Of a DNA stretch of 64,000 nucleotides, positions 17,379-25,532 are shown one piece after another. This DNA comes from Haloglomus litoreum (lineage in GTDB: Archaea > Halobacteriota > Halobacteria > Halobacteriales > Haloarculaceae): the NCBI RefSeq assembly GCF_029338515.1, contig NZ_CP119988.1, positions 4,092,001 through 4,156,000 on the forward strand. Reading direction: 5' to 3'. Each line of letters opens with the position of its first letter. Within the stretch, counting starts at the first letter, position 1. Made by a program: the position numbers and the translations under genes. The notes beneath the pieces are model-generated. The model was not told where the DNA came from and ran no database searches. It worked only from the letters and a program-made list of their open reading frames with translations.

Positions 17379-19094
17379 ATGGAAGTGACCGGTGATTTCG
17401 AAGGGATGTCCGAGGAGGAGCAACTCGCGGTAGCGACGTCCCTCTCGAACCATTTCGGGACCGACATCCATCTGCTGGACGAGAACAGCGGACGGGTCGT
17501 GGCCACCAGGGAACGCGTCGGCCTCCCGCGACGCCGGTCCATGGACGGGGTCGAACCGGCGACCGAGCGCGAACGGGAGGTCCTAGCGGACATCGAGGAG
17601 ATACTGCAGGGGGGTCCGGAACGCGGGCACCGGAAGATCGCGGAGATCGGCAAGCGGTTCGTGCGTGACCGCATCGACCAGATGTTCGACGAGCTCCTCT
17701 TCGAGGACGGGACGTTCGCGGAGTACGACAGCGAGGAGAACCTGGCCGCGGATGCCATGATCACCGGTGCGGGGCTCATCGACGGCCGGAAGCTGTTCTT
17801 CGCTGCGAACGACTTCACCGTCAAGGCCGGGACCATCGCGAGCCAGTCCATCGAAAAACTGGTCCGGATACAGGAGCACGCCATCGAGGCGAAGGCGCCC
17901 ATCCTCTACCTCATCGACTCCGCCGGCGGCCGGATCGACACCCAGGCGGACAACTACGCGAACCGGTACATCGGCGGGCGACAGTTCTACAACCAGTGTC
18001 TGATGTCGGGCCGGGTCCCTCAGATCGCGGTGATGTACGGCCCGAACTTCGCCGGGACCGCCTATCAGCCCGTGTTCGCCGACTACCTCATCATGGTCAG
18101 GGACATCAGTACGATGGCGATCGCGAGTCCCCGGATGGTGGAGATGGTCACCGGGTCGGAGGTGTCCAAGGAGGAGCTCGGGGGCCCCGAGCTGCACGCG
18201 CGTCACTCGGGGAGTGTCGATATCATCGCGGCGGACGAGGACGACGCCTACAGGACGGTCCACCGGCTCCTCGGCTACCTCCCACAGAACTATCGGGATA
18301 CCCCTCCCCGAGTGACTGCCCGACCGCCGAGCGAGTCCCCGGCGTCGACGGACACCGTGATCCCGGACGAACCGAACGCGCCATACGAGATCCAGGACCT
18401 CATCCACCACCTCGTCGACGACGGCTCCCTGCTCGAACTGAAGCCAGAGTTCGCGCCGGAGATGGTGACGGCGCTGGCACGGATCGATGGCCGTTCCGTC
18501 GGGATCCTGGCGAACCAGCCCGCGGTCAAGTCCGGCGCCATCTACCCGGCGTCGAGCGAGAAGGCAGCCGGGTTCGTCTGGCAGTGTGACGCACTCAACA
18601 TCCCGCTGCTGTACCTCTGTGACTCACCGGGGTACATGGTCGGGAAGCAGGTCGAACGCGACGGGGTCCTCCAGAAGGGGCGGAAGCTGGTCTACGCGAC
18701 CTCCTGTGCCACGGTACCGAAGATCTCCGTGCTCCTCCGGAAGGCGTACGGTGCGGCCACGTACGCGATGGCCGGGCCGGCGTTCGGGACGGACTCGGTG
18801 CTCGCCCTCCCCAGTACGGAGATCGCAGTGATGGGTCCCGAGGCGGCGGTGAACGCGATCTACGCGAACAAGCTGGCGGAGATCGACGATCCGGAGGAGC
18901 GAGCGCGGCGGGAGCGAGAACTCCGTGAGGAGTACCGAGAGGACATCGACATCCGCAAGCTCGCATCGTCGATGGTCGTCGACGAACTCGTGCCGCCGCG
19001 TGACCTCCGTGCCGAACTCGCCAACCGGTTCGAGATGTACGCCGACAAGGAGAAACAGCACCCGGGGCGCAAGCACGGTGCGATGTTGTTCTGA
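17379..19094 (+). CDS. Acyl-CoA carboxylase carboxyltransferase (beta) subunit 2
   Basis: This 571-residue carboxyltransferase belongs to the same family as the 9803 gene but is clearly distinct. It shows the N-half AANDFTVKAGTIASQSIEKLVRI and YGPNFAGTAYQ, and the C-half CDSPGYMVGKQVERDGVLQKGRKL with AYGAATYAMAGPAFG. The N-terminus has an extra segment of about 85 residues (MEVTGDFEGMSEEEQLAVAT onward) compared with short homologues. The TATA box places transcription start close to the ATG. The different substrate loops suggest a different acyl-CoA from subunit 1. Confidence 0.9.
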   Translation: MEVTGDFEGMSEEEQLAVATSLSNHFGTDIHLLDENSGRVVATRERVGLPRRRSMDGVEPATEREREVLADIEEILQGGPERGHRKIAEIGKRFVRDRIDQMFDELLFEDGTFAEYDSEENLAADAMITGAGLIDGRKLFFAANDFTVKAGTIASQSIEKLVRIQEHAIEAKAPILYLIDSAGGRIDTQADNYANRYIGGRQFYNQCLMSGRVPQIAVMYGPNFAGTAYQPVFADYLIMVRDISTMAIASPRMVEMVTGSEVSKEELGGPELHARHSGSVDIIAADEDDAYRTVHRLLGYLPQNYRDTPPRVTARPPSESPASTDTVIPDEPNAPYEIQDLIHHLVDDGSLLELKPEFAPEMVTALARIDGRSVGILANQPAVKSGAIYPASSEKAAGFVWQCDALNIPLLYLCDSPGYMVGKQVERDGVLQKGRKLVYATSCATVPKISVLLRKAYGAATYAMAGPAFGTDSVLALPSTEIAVMGPEAAVNAIYANKLAEIDDPEERARRERELREEYREDIDIRKLASSMVVDELVPPRDLRAELANRFEMYADKEKQHPGRKHGAMLF

Positions 19095-19142
19095 GCGGAC
19101 CAGCGCCGGCCGGCGGTGGATTCGCCCCGCCCGGCGGACTGC

Positions 19143-19158
19143 CCGGCACAAGCTACTT
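19143..19158 (+). promoter_or_regulatory. Promoter element CCGGCACAAGCTACTT (second copy)
   Basis: Identical to 7115-7130 and also 49 bases before its ATG (19192); sequence between element and ATG differs, so this is not just unsorted duplication. Confidence 0.6.
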
Positions 19159-19191
19159 GTCCGTCGGTGGAGATACGGTTCATGACACACC

Positions 19192-19956
19192 ATGACAACC
19201 GACGAAGGATGGATGCTACCGACCGGTGCGCCGGCCATCCCGCCACCGCCGTATCGCTGCGAGCCGGAGTCGAAGTACATGTACGTCTTCTACGACCGGC
19301 CGGACGACGTGCTCGAGCGGGCGGTCCCCGAGCCACTGGAACTCGCACAGGGTGACGGCCCCCGCGTCCGCATCGCCATCGGGGACCCCATCCAGCCGCC
19401 ACACACCCACACGCGCTACCACGAGGGCATCGTCTCGGTGAAGGTCGAGTTCGATGGGCGGATGGGGTGGTACCTGCCGTACATCTGGACCAACAACGAC
19501 GAGGCGATGGACGCCGGTCGGCTGTACGGCTGGTACAAGCAGTACTGCGACGATACGCCCATCCGGATCGACGGCAACCGCATCCGCGGTGACCTCGAAC
19601 GCGACGGGGACCCGATCATCAGCGTCAAGTTCCGGTCGACCAGCGCGCCCGGCGAGGAGGACGCGCTGGCCGAGCGACTGGGCGACCTGTTCGAGGGGAC
19701 CGTCTACGGCGTGAAGAAGGTGCCCAGCCCCGAGAAGGGCGGGAAGGTGCTGAAGCAGGTCGTCGCCACCGACCTCGAGGACGTGGTGATGCACGAGATC
19801 TGGGGCGGCGACGCGACGGTCGAACTCACCCCGACCCCGAAGTACCCGTTCCTCCACGAGTTCCAGCCCGACCAGGGCGACATCGTCGCGGCCTTCTACG
19901 CCCGGCCGGAGTTCATCCTCCCGTACGGGGAGGTCCTCTGGGACCGGTACGAGTAG
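19192..19956 (+). CDS. Acetoacetate decarboxylase family protein (copy 2)
   Basis: This 254-residue protein is a close paralogue of the 7164 product: same length, same start (MTTDEGWMLP), and most positions identical, including GRLYGWYKQY with the putative Schiff-base Lys116. Differences cluster in the first 30 residues and in a loop near 155-175 (ALAERLGDLFEGTVYG versus ALLKRLAELFEGPSYG). It converges tail-to-tail with the B12-binding subunit gene nine bases away. The reaction is unassigned, as for copy 1. Confidence 0.85.
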   Translation: MTTDEGWMLPTGAPAIPPPPYRCEPESKYMYVFYDRPDDVLERAVPEPLELAQGDGPRVRIAIGDPIQPPHTHTRYHEGIVSVKVEFDGRMGWYLPYIWTNNDEAMDAGRLYGWYKQYCDDTPIRIDGNRIRGDLERDGDPIISVKFRSTSAPGEEDALAERLGDLFEGTVYGVKKVPSPEKGGKVLKQVVATDLEDVVMHEIWGGDATVELTPTPKYPFLHEFQPDQGDIVAAFYARPEFILPYGEVLWDRYE

Positions 19957-19965
19957 CCCGGTCCG

Positions 19966-20406
19966 TCAGGGGGATGCCCGGCGGGCCCCTCCGACCATCT
20001 CCCGGATGTAGTCGACGACCTCCGATGCCTGTGCGTCCCCCGGGAAGACCCGGTCCACGCCGGCCGCGCGGAGCCGCTCGTGGTCCTCGGTCGGGACGTT
20101 CCCCCCGGCCAGTATCAGCGTCTCCTCGACGACACCGTGGTCGGCCAACCGGTCCAGGACCTTCGGGATGAGGGCGTGGTCGCCGGAGTAGGCGTTGAAC
20201 CCGACGACATCCGGGTCCTCCTGGACGACCGCGGTGACGACCGCGTCCGTCGACTGCCAGGGTCCGGTGTAGATGACGGACATCCCCGCCTCCTCCAGCC
20301 GGGTCGCCAGGAGCCTGATGCCGCGGTCGTGCGGGTCCAGCCCCACCTTCGTCAGCAGCACTCGAATCGGTCGGTCCGGCCCGTCGTGGTGGCGTTCGTG
20401 GCTCAT
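19966..20406 (-). CDS. B12-binding small subunit of an acyl-CoA mutase
   Basis: This 146-residue cobalamin-binding Rossmann domain corresponds to the C-terminal domain of methylmalonyl-CoA mutase and to free-standing IcmB/HcmB subunits. The lower-axial-ligand motif is DPHDRG (His in DxHxxG, about residues 24-29), followed by the nucleotide-tail pocket (VVGFNAYSGDH and LILAGGNVP). It starts two bases after the stop of the large subunit gene, so the two are co-expressed. With no other small subunit in view it could also serve the mutase at 59080. Confidence 0.92.
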   Translation of the reverse strand: MSHERHHDGPDRPIRVLLTKVGLDPHDRGIRLLATRLEEAGMSVIYTGPWQSTDAVVTAVVQEDPDVVGFNAYSGDHALIPKVLDRLADHGVVEETLILAGGNVPTEDHERLRAAGVDRVFPGDAQASEVVDYIREMVGGARRASP

Positions 20407-20408
20407 GG

Positions 20409-22064
20409 TCAGTGTTTCGCGTAGCTGGCCGTCGCCTCGACGTCGCCGAAGACCTCCCAGAGGGCCCCGGTCACCTCGCCGACGGTCACGCCCGCCGCGA
20501 CCGCCTCGACGACGCGCTCGAAGACGTTCTCGTCGCCCCGGGCCGCGGTCTCGATGGCCTCGATGGCCGCCGTCGCGGCCGCCTCGTCCCGTTCGGCCCG
20601 GACGCGCTCGGTCCGTGCGATCTGCCGGTCGACCTCCTCGTCCGGCACCGTCAGTTGTGGGGGCTCGGCGGTGCCGTCGTCCCCATCGACGTAGCGGTTC
20701 TCGCCGACCCGGACGACCTCCCCCTGCTCGACCTTCCGCTGGTACTCCCGGGCCTCCTCACGGACGACCCGCTGGGGGTAGCCCTCGGCGACGGCCTCGT
20801 AGTAGCCGCCGTACTCCTCGATCCGGTCGAGGTACTCGCGGATGCGGTCGGCCAGGTCGTCGGTCAGCGACTCGACGAAGTACGACCCGCCCAGCGGGTC
20901 GATGACGTCTGCGGCGTCGGTCTCCTCCAGCAGGACGTGCTGGGTGTCCATGGCGATCGTGGCGGCCTCCTCGCTCGGCGCCCGGAACGGCTCGTCGTAG
21001 GCGTCCGTGTGGAGCGACTGCGTACCACCGAGGACGGCGGCGAGCGCCTGGATCGCCACCCGGGAGACGTTGTTCGTCGGTCGCGCACTGGTGAGCTCCT
21101 GGCCGTCGGTCTGGCAGTGACAGCGCAGCCGGGCGTGCTCGGGCGCCACGTCGAACCGGTCGGTCAGCTCGCGGGCCCAGACCCGGCGGGCGGCGCGGAG
21201 CTTCGCCACCTCCTCGAACAGGTTCATCGAGACGTTGAAGAAGAAGGTGAACCGCTCGGCGCAGTCGTCCGGGTCGAACCCAAGGTCGACCGCCTCCTCG
21301 AGGTACTCGATGCCGGCAGCGATGGTGAACGCGGCCTCCTGGGCCGGCGTCGCCCCGGCCTGCTGGATGTTCTGCCCGGTGAGGCTGACGGGGTTCCACT
21401 TCGGCAGGTGCTCCAGCACGTACTCGAGGTGGTCCCGGAACAGCCGGCGGTGCGCTTCCTGCGGGAACCGGGTGAACATCCGCGCCCCGACGAGCTTGTT
21501 CAGGTAGTCCGAGTGCATCGTCGTCCCGGCGAGGGCCTCGCGCGCGACGCCCCGCTCGTCGGCCAGCGCGACGTGCATCGCCACCAGCTCGTGTGGCGAG
21601 ACGTCCCCGAGCGCACAGGAGACCTCGCCGATGGGGATCCCGTCCATGGCGATGCGGTGGTCGGCCAGCGAGTCGATCATCGCGCCGGTCTGCCCGACCA
21701 GCTCCCGGTCCACGTCAGCGGTGTCGAACCCGCGGAACGTGGGGTTGTCGCCGCCGTAGCTCACCCCCGTCTGCCCGCGGTCGAGGAACGTCCGGAGCCG
21801 CTCGTTGGTCGCCTCGACCGTCCGGAAGCAGATGATGTTCCGCCGCGTCCACGGCCGGCCCCGATACATCGTTGTGTACGGCCCGCGCGTGTACGGGAAC
21901 TCGCCGGGATAGCCGATGTCCCGCTCGGGGTCGGCGGCCACGTCGTCGGCGGTGTACAGTGGCTCGTACGGAAGGCCCGACGCCGACTCGAACGTGCCCT
22001 CGCGCTCGGGGACCCGGTCGGTCGCTGCCCGATACCGTTCGTGCCAGTCTTCGTCCCCACTCAT
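20409..22064 (-). CDS. Acyl-CoA mutase large subunit with altered active site
   Basis: This 551-residue protein is a B12-dependent acyl-CoA mutase catalytic subunit by overall fold (TRGPYTTMYRGRPWT, TNNVSRVAIQALAAVLGGTQSLHTDAYDE, DVIDPLGGSYFVESLTD). Key residues differ from methylmalonyl-CoA mutase. The Tyr89 position is Ile77 (RNIICF), the Arg207 position is Ala194, and the Tyr243-His244 pair in SGYHxxEAG is Gln231-Asn232 (TGQNIQQAG). The carboxylate-binding and general-acid residues are therefore missing, so it should not be annotated as methylmalonyl-CoA mutase. It is followed at two bases by its own B12 subunit. The substrate is unknown. Confidence 0.85.
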   Translation of the reverse strand: MSGDEDWHERYRAATDRVPEREGTFESASGLPYEPLYTADDVAADPERDIGYPGEFPYTRGPYTTMYRGRPWTRRNIICFRTVEATNERLRTFLDRGQTGVSYGGDNPTFRGFDTADVDRELVGQTGAMIDSLADHRIAMDGIPIGEVSCALGDVSPHELVAMHVALADERGVAREALAGTTMHSDYLNKLVGARMFTRFPQEAHRRLFRDHLEYVLEHLPKWNPVSLTGQNIQQAGATPAQEAAFTIAAGIEYLEEAVDLGFDPDDCAERFTFFFNVSMNLFEEVAKLRAARRVWARELTDRFDVAPEHARLRCHCQTDGQELTSARPTNNVSRVAIQALAAVLGGTQSLHTDAYDEPFRAPSEEAATIAMDTQHVLLEETDAADVIDPLGGSYFVESLTDDLADRIREYLDRIEEYGGYYEAVAEGYPQRVVREEAREYQRKVEQGEVVRVGENRYVDGDDGTAEPPQLTVPDEEVDRQIARTERVRAERDEAAATAAIEAIETAARGDENVFERVVEAVAAGVTVGEVTGALWEVFGDVEATASYAKH

Positions 22065-22096
22065 ACTCGACTCTTTGTCGTGCCCCCCCTTGACTC

Positions 22097-22121
22097 CCTA
22101 CCCGAACATATCCGGGGTAGG
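22097..22121. promoter_or_regulatory. Inverted repeat over the mutase promoter
   Basis: Arms CCTACCC/GGGTAGG flank an AT-rich centre (AACATAT) that, on the minus strand, is the likely TATA region about 44 bases before the mutase ATG. A repressor site overlapping the promoter is a reasonable reading. Confidence 0.4.
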
Positions 22122-22268
22122 ACCCGACGGTCGCCGTCCCGGGTCGTTCCTGACCCGCGCCGGGGCGTCGGTACCGACACGGATCGGCGACACGCGGCCC
22201 GTGCCGTCGGTGCCGCGATGACGGAAACGCAAGAGCGTGGTTTGTGAATACATCACTCACTCACCAAT

Positions 22269-22291
22269 AATAACGGACTTAGGATGTTATC
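22269..22291. promoter_or_regulatory. Shared 23-base operator-like palindrome, copy 1
   Basis: Left half AATAACGGACT, centre T, right half degenerate (AGGATGTTATC). The left half plus the following TTAG is identical to the site at 54332-54354, and both lie 150-170 bases before a CoA-ester gene. Confidence 0.5.
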
Positions 22292-22459
22292 GAAAACGCC
22301 GTTCGACCGGACAGGTGACCGAACACCAAGCCGGAGTTTGGTATCTATTATCATGATATTCGTGCCGGGACAGCTTCACGGTCGGCTGCGGGAGGCGGCG
22401 GAGCTGCCGGCTCCACGGGGCGAAACTGTTTTCTCAGCGCGAACCGAGGTCCTGCTCGA

Positions 22460-23632
22460 ATGGCACGAGCTAGCATTGTCGGTGCCGGCATGACGAAGTT
22501 CGGCACACACGCCGACGAGACCCTCGCGGAACTGTTCGCGGAGGCCGCCCTCCCCGCGCTCGACGACGCGGGGGCCGGTCCCGACGAGGTCGACGCGCTG
22601 TACTTCGGGAACACCTCGGCGGCCATCTCCGAGAACGACACGCACCTGGGGCCGAAGGCGGCCTCGCAGATCGGCCTCGCGGGCGTTCCGACACAGCGGT
22701 TCGAGGACGCCTGTGCGACCTCCGCGACGGCGACCAAGCACGCGGTCGCCGCCATCGAGGCGGGGCTCCACGACGTGGTCCTCGTCGGCGGCGCCGAGCG
22801 GTGCACTCCCGCGTCGGGGCTCGACACCGACGAGATGACGCGCGTCTTCGCGAGCGCGGCGAGCCGACACTACGAGCAGCCCGTCGGCCTCACGTTCCCC
22901 GGTGTCTTCGCGCTGCTGACGAAACGGCATATGCACGAGTACGGCACCACCCGCGAGCAGCTCGCGGAGGTCGCCGTCAAGAACCACCACCACGGCAGTC
23001 TGAACCCACGCGCACAGCACGGGATGGAGATCACCCACGAGGATGTCTTCGACGGCCCGCTCATCGCCGACCCGTTCCACCTCTACGACTGCTGTCCCTT
23101 CTCCGACGGCGCCTCGGCGATCCTGCTGGTGAGCGAGGACGCCGCCGACAGCTACGACAGCACGCCGGTCGACATCAACGGCATCGGGCACGCCTCTGGC
23201 GGTGTCCCGCTCTCCGAGCAGTCGGCGTTCACCGCGACCCGCGCGGCTCGCGACGCCGCCGCGGAGGCGTACGCACAGGCCGACATCGACGCCGGCGAGG
23301 TCGACTTCGCGGAGGTCCACGACTGCTTCACCGGCGCCGAGATCCTCGCGACGGAGGCGCTCGGCCTGTTCGAGGACGGCGAGGGCGGTCCCGCGGTCGC
23401 CGACGGACGCACGGCGCTCGGCGGCGAGGTCCCGGTCAACCCGAGCGGCGGGCTGAAGGCCAAGGGCCACCCGATCGGCGCGACGGGCACCGCACAGCTC
23501 GTCGAGCTCACCGAACAGCTCCGCGGCGACGCCGGGGACCGTCAGGTCGAGGCTCCCACCACCGGCGCCGCACACAACCTCGGCGGGGAGGCCGCGACGA
23601 CGGTCGTGACCGTCGTGGAGGCCCGGCCATGA
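22460..23632 (+). CDS. Thiolase family protein (SCP-x/non-condensing type), copy 1
   Basis: This 390-residue thiolase-fold protein cleaves or forms a carbon-carbon bond of an acyl-CoA. The nucleophile is Cys85 (EDACATSATATKHA); HDCFTGAE and GHPIGATGTAQ supply the histidine motifs. It belongs to the SCP2-thiolase-like group that works with a DUF35 OB-fold protein, and a DUF35 gene overlaps its stop by four bases. In steroid side-chain breakdown such pairs act as retro-aldolases, and in archaea some pair with HMG-CoA synthase. It is a clear paralogue of the gene at 45744. Confidence 0.92.
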   Translation: MARASIVGAGMTKFGTHADETLAELFAEAALPALDDAGAGPDEVDALYFGNTSAAISENDTHLGPKAASQIGLAGVPTQRFEDACATSATATKHAVAAIEAGLHDVVLVGGAERCTPASGLDTDEMTRVFASAASRHYEQPVGLTFPGVFALLTKRHMHEYGTTREQLAEVAVKNHHHGSLNPRAQHGMEITHEDVFDGPLIADPFHLYDCCPFSDGASAILLVSEDAADSYDSTPVDINGIGHASGGVPLSEQSAFTATRAARDAAAEAYAQADIDAGEVDFAEVHDCFTGAEILATEALGLFEDGEGGPAVADGRTALGGEVPVNPSGGLKAKGHPIGATGTAQLVELTEQLRGDAGDRQVEAPTTGAAHNLGGEAATTVVTVVEARP

Positions 23633-24027
23633 CCGCCGACGAGGTGCCGGCGTACGCCGAGGGAACGGGACTCGCACACGCGACCTGGGCACGCGCGTTG
23701 CGTGACGGCGTGCTCCTCGGACAGGAGTGTTCGGACTGCGAGCACGTCCTGGGAACGCCGAAGTCGGTCTGTCCCGCCTGTTCGGGCCGCTCCCTCGTGA
23801 CGGTCCGCCTGCCGACCAGCGGGGAGGTGTTCTCCGAGACGACCATCGAGGTCACGCCCGAGGGCCTGGACGACCGGTACCAGGTCGCCGTCGTGGACCT
23901 CGGACCGACACGGCTCCTCGCCCGCGTGGCGGACGAGGTCGAGATCGGCGACCCCGTCGTCTTCGACGGGTTCGTCCAGTACGAGGACCTGCCCGGACCG
24001 CGCTTCGTGGCTGAACCGACCGGCTGA
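23629..24027 (+). CDS. DUF35 zinc-ribbon/OB-fold protein, thiolase partner 1
   Basis: This 132-residue protein has an N-terminal zinc ribbon (CSDCEHVLGTPKSVCPAC, about residues 27-44) and a C-terminal OB fold (GEVFSETTIEV and later). DUF35 proteins form a complex with thiolases and channel CoA esters. Its ATG overlaps the thiolase stop (ATGA), which supports stoichiometric production. It parallels the gene at 46907. Confidence 0.92.
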   Translation: MTADEVPAYAEGTGLAHATWARALRDGVLLGQECSDCEHVLGTPKSVCPACSGRSLVTVRLPTSGEVFSETTIEVTPEGLDDRYQVAVVDLGPTRLLARVADEVEIGDPVVFDGFVQYEDLPGPRFVAEPTG

Positions 24028-24055
24028 GCAACCACGGCTGTCGCTTTTTGAGAAA

Positions 24056-24064
24056 ACGTTAAGT
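24056..24064 (+). promoter_or_regulatory. TATA-type promoter of binding-protein gene 1
   Basis: GAAAA followed by ACGTTAAGT, centred about 36 bases before the ATG at 24097, resembles BRE plus TATA. Confidence 0.45.
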
Positions 24065-24096
24065 CTGGTGGGTAGCTAACCGCGAGGGAAGCACCC

Positions 24097-25443
24097 ATGC
24101 CAGACCGTACCAGCCAGATCGATAGACGGACATTTCTCAGGAACGCGACACTCGGAGCCACCACCGCGGGAATCGCTGGGCTCGCCGGCTGTACGGGCGA
24201 TGGTGACGACGGCGGTGGCGGTGGCGACGGTGGCGGGGACGGTGGGGGCGGCGGCAGTGACGGCGGCGACGGCGGCAGTGACGGTGGGGGCGGCGGCAGT
24301 GACGGCGGTGACGGTGGGGGCGGTGGCGGTTCCCTGTCGCTGAAGGTCGGCGTACTGGTGCCACTCTCGGGGGCGTACTCTCCGCTCGGCGCCGATGCCA
24401 GAGCCGGGATCGAGGTGGCGGGGCAGCACGCCGACAGCGATTACGATGATCTCTCGGTCGACCTGGTGTTCAAGGACTCCCAGCTCGCCGCCGACGTCGG
24501 CCTGCGTCGGGCCCAGGAGCTGGTCGAGCAGGAGAACGTCGACGCGCTCATCGTCGGTGACGGGACGCCGGTCGTCAACGCGGTGGCGCAGTACGCCGGC
24601 CAGCAGGAGATCCCGAACGTGGCGACCATCTCCGCGCTGGAGAAGACGACGATGTCGGACTGCTACCCCTACACGTTCCGCACGTCCACCCACTCGTACC
24701 AGAACATGAAGCCGACCGCCGAGTGGACGACCGAGAACCTGGGCACGACGATCGCGACGTGGGGGGCGGACTACTCGTGGGGGCGCGAGAGCGTGGGGAA
24801 CTTCGTCGAGGTGGCCGAGAACAACGGCGCGGAGATCGTCGAGCAGGTCTGGCCGGACCTCGGCGCGACCGACTACTCCTCGCAGATCCAGAAGGTGTCC
24901 GCCTCGGGCGCGGACTTCGTCATGATCCGCGCGGGCGGCGCGGACATGATCAACGCGTACAAGCAGATCAACTCGTTCGGCCTCGGCGAGGAGATGGACG
25001 TCGTCGGCATCGCGTCGGCAGCCGAGGCCCGCGGCGCCGGGGAGGCCGCACTCGGCTACTACGGCAATACGCCGTACTACTTCGGTCTCGATACGGAGGC
25101 GAACACCCGCTTCGTCCAGGACTACCGGGCGCAGACGGACGGCTCCATCCCCAGCACCTACTCCAACTCCTCGTACACGGGCGCGAAGGTCCTGTTCGAG
25201 GCGGCACTGCAGGGCTCGACCGAAGGGGCGGCGATGCGAGACGCCCTGGAGGGACTCACTGTCACGACCCCGCTCGGTGAGCAGGAGGTCCGTGCCTGCG
25301 ACCACCAGATCGAGGGACCGCAGTGGATGTCGCGGTTCGTCGAGGACACGGACGGCGACCTGCCGGTCGGCCTGGAGTTCCTCAACAAGTCCGAGCCCGG
25401 GACCAACAGCCGCCCCTGCTCGGACATCAAGTGCAACTACTGA
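24097..25443 (+). CDS. Liv-type ABC transporter substrate-binding lipoprotein 1
   Basis: This 448-residue type-1 periplasmic-binding-fold protein delivers its ligand to the LivHM permease. It has a twin-arginine signal (DRRTFLRNATLG), a lipobox (LAGC) and a long Gly/Asp/Ser tether to about residue 83. The mature domain starts LKVGVLVPLSGAYSPLGAD. The C-terminus ends in a Cys pair (RPCSDIKCNY), and ACDHQ precedes it, features shared with the second binding protein at 36829. Such proteins bind branched-chain amino acids, amides or aromatic acids; the ligand here is unknown. Confidence 0.93.
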   Translation: MPDRTSQIDRRTFLRNATLGATTAGIAGLAGCTGDGDDGGGGGDGGGDGGGGGSDGGDGGSDGGGGGSDGGDGGGGGGSLSLKVGVLVPLSGAYSPLGADARAGIEVAGQHADSDYDDLSVDLVFKDSQLAADVGLRRAQELVEQENVDALIVGDGTPVVNAVAQYAGQQEIPNVATISALEKTTMSDCYPYTFRTSTHSYQNMKPTAEWTTENLGTTIATWGADYSWGRESVGNFVEVAENNGAEIVEQVWPDLGATDYSSQIQKVSASGADFVMIRAGGADMINAYKQINSFGLGEEMDVVGIASAAEARGAGEAALGYYGNTPYYFGLDTEANTRFVQDYRAQTDGSIPSTYSNSSYTGAKVLFEAALQGSTEGAAMRDALEGLTVTTPLGEQEVRACDHQIEGPQWMSRFVEDTDGDLPVGLEFLNKSEPGTNSRPCSDIKCNY

Positions 25444-25501
25444 GCCGGTAGCGCGTCCGTCCGGCCTGGTCACCGCGGCCCGCGCCGCGGTCCACCTCCA
25501 T

Positions 25502-25510
25502 GTTTTAAGT
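25502..25510 (+). promoter_or_regulatory. TATA-type promoter of acyl-CoA ligase 2
   Basis: GTTTTAAGT centred about 27 bases before the ATG at 25533. Confidence 0.5.
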
Positions 25511-25532
25511 CATCGACCACCCAGGGAGTGGT

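Larger units (their letters stand above)
22065..22459. other. Divergent intergenic region with operator-like sites
   Basis: About 395 bases between the divergent mutase and thiolase genes. It holds the mutase promoter with an inverted repeat (22097-22121), an AT-rich stretch with a 23-base palindrome-like site (22269-22291), and near 22418-22430 a GAAACTGTTTT box at about -30 of the thiolase start. No convincing small gene is present. Confidence 0.5.

Noticed and set aside
20409-22064. Plain methylmalonyl-CoA mutase annotation
   Set aside because: Four key active-site positions differ (Ile77, Ala194, Gln231, Asn232), so only mutase family membership is supported.
22243-22291. Insertion-sequence or MITE end
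   Set aside because: The similarity to 54305-54354 is limited to a short box and palindrome; I see no terminal inverted repeats, target duplications or transposase.
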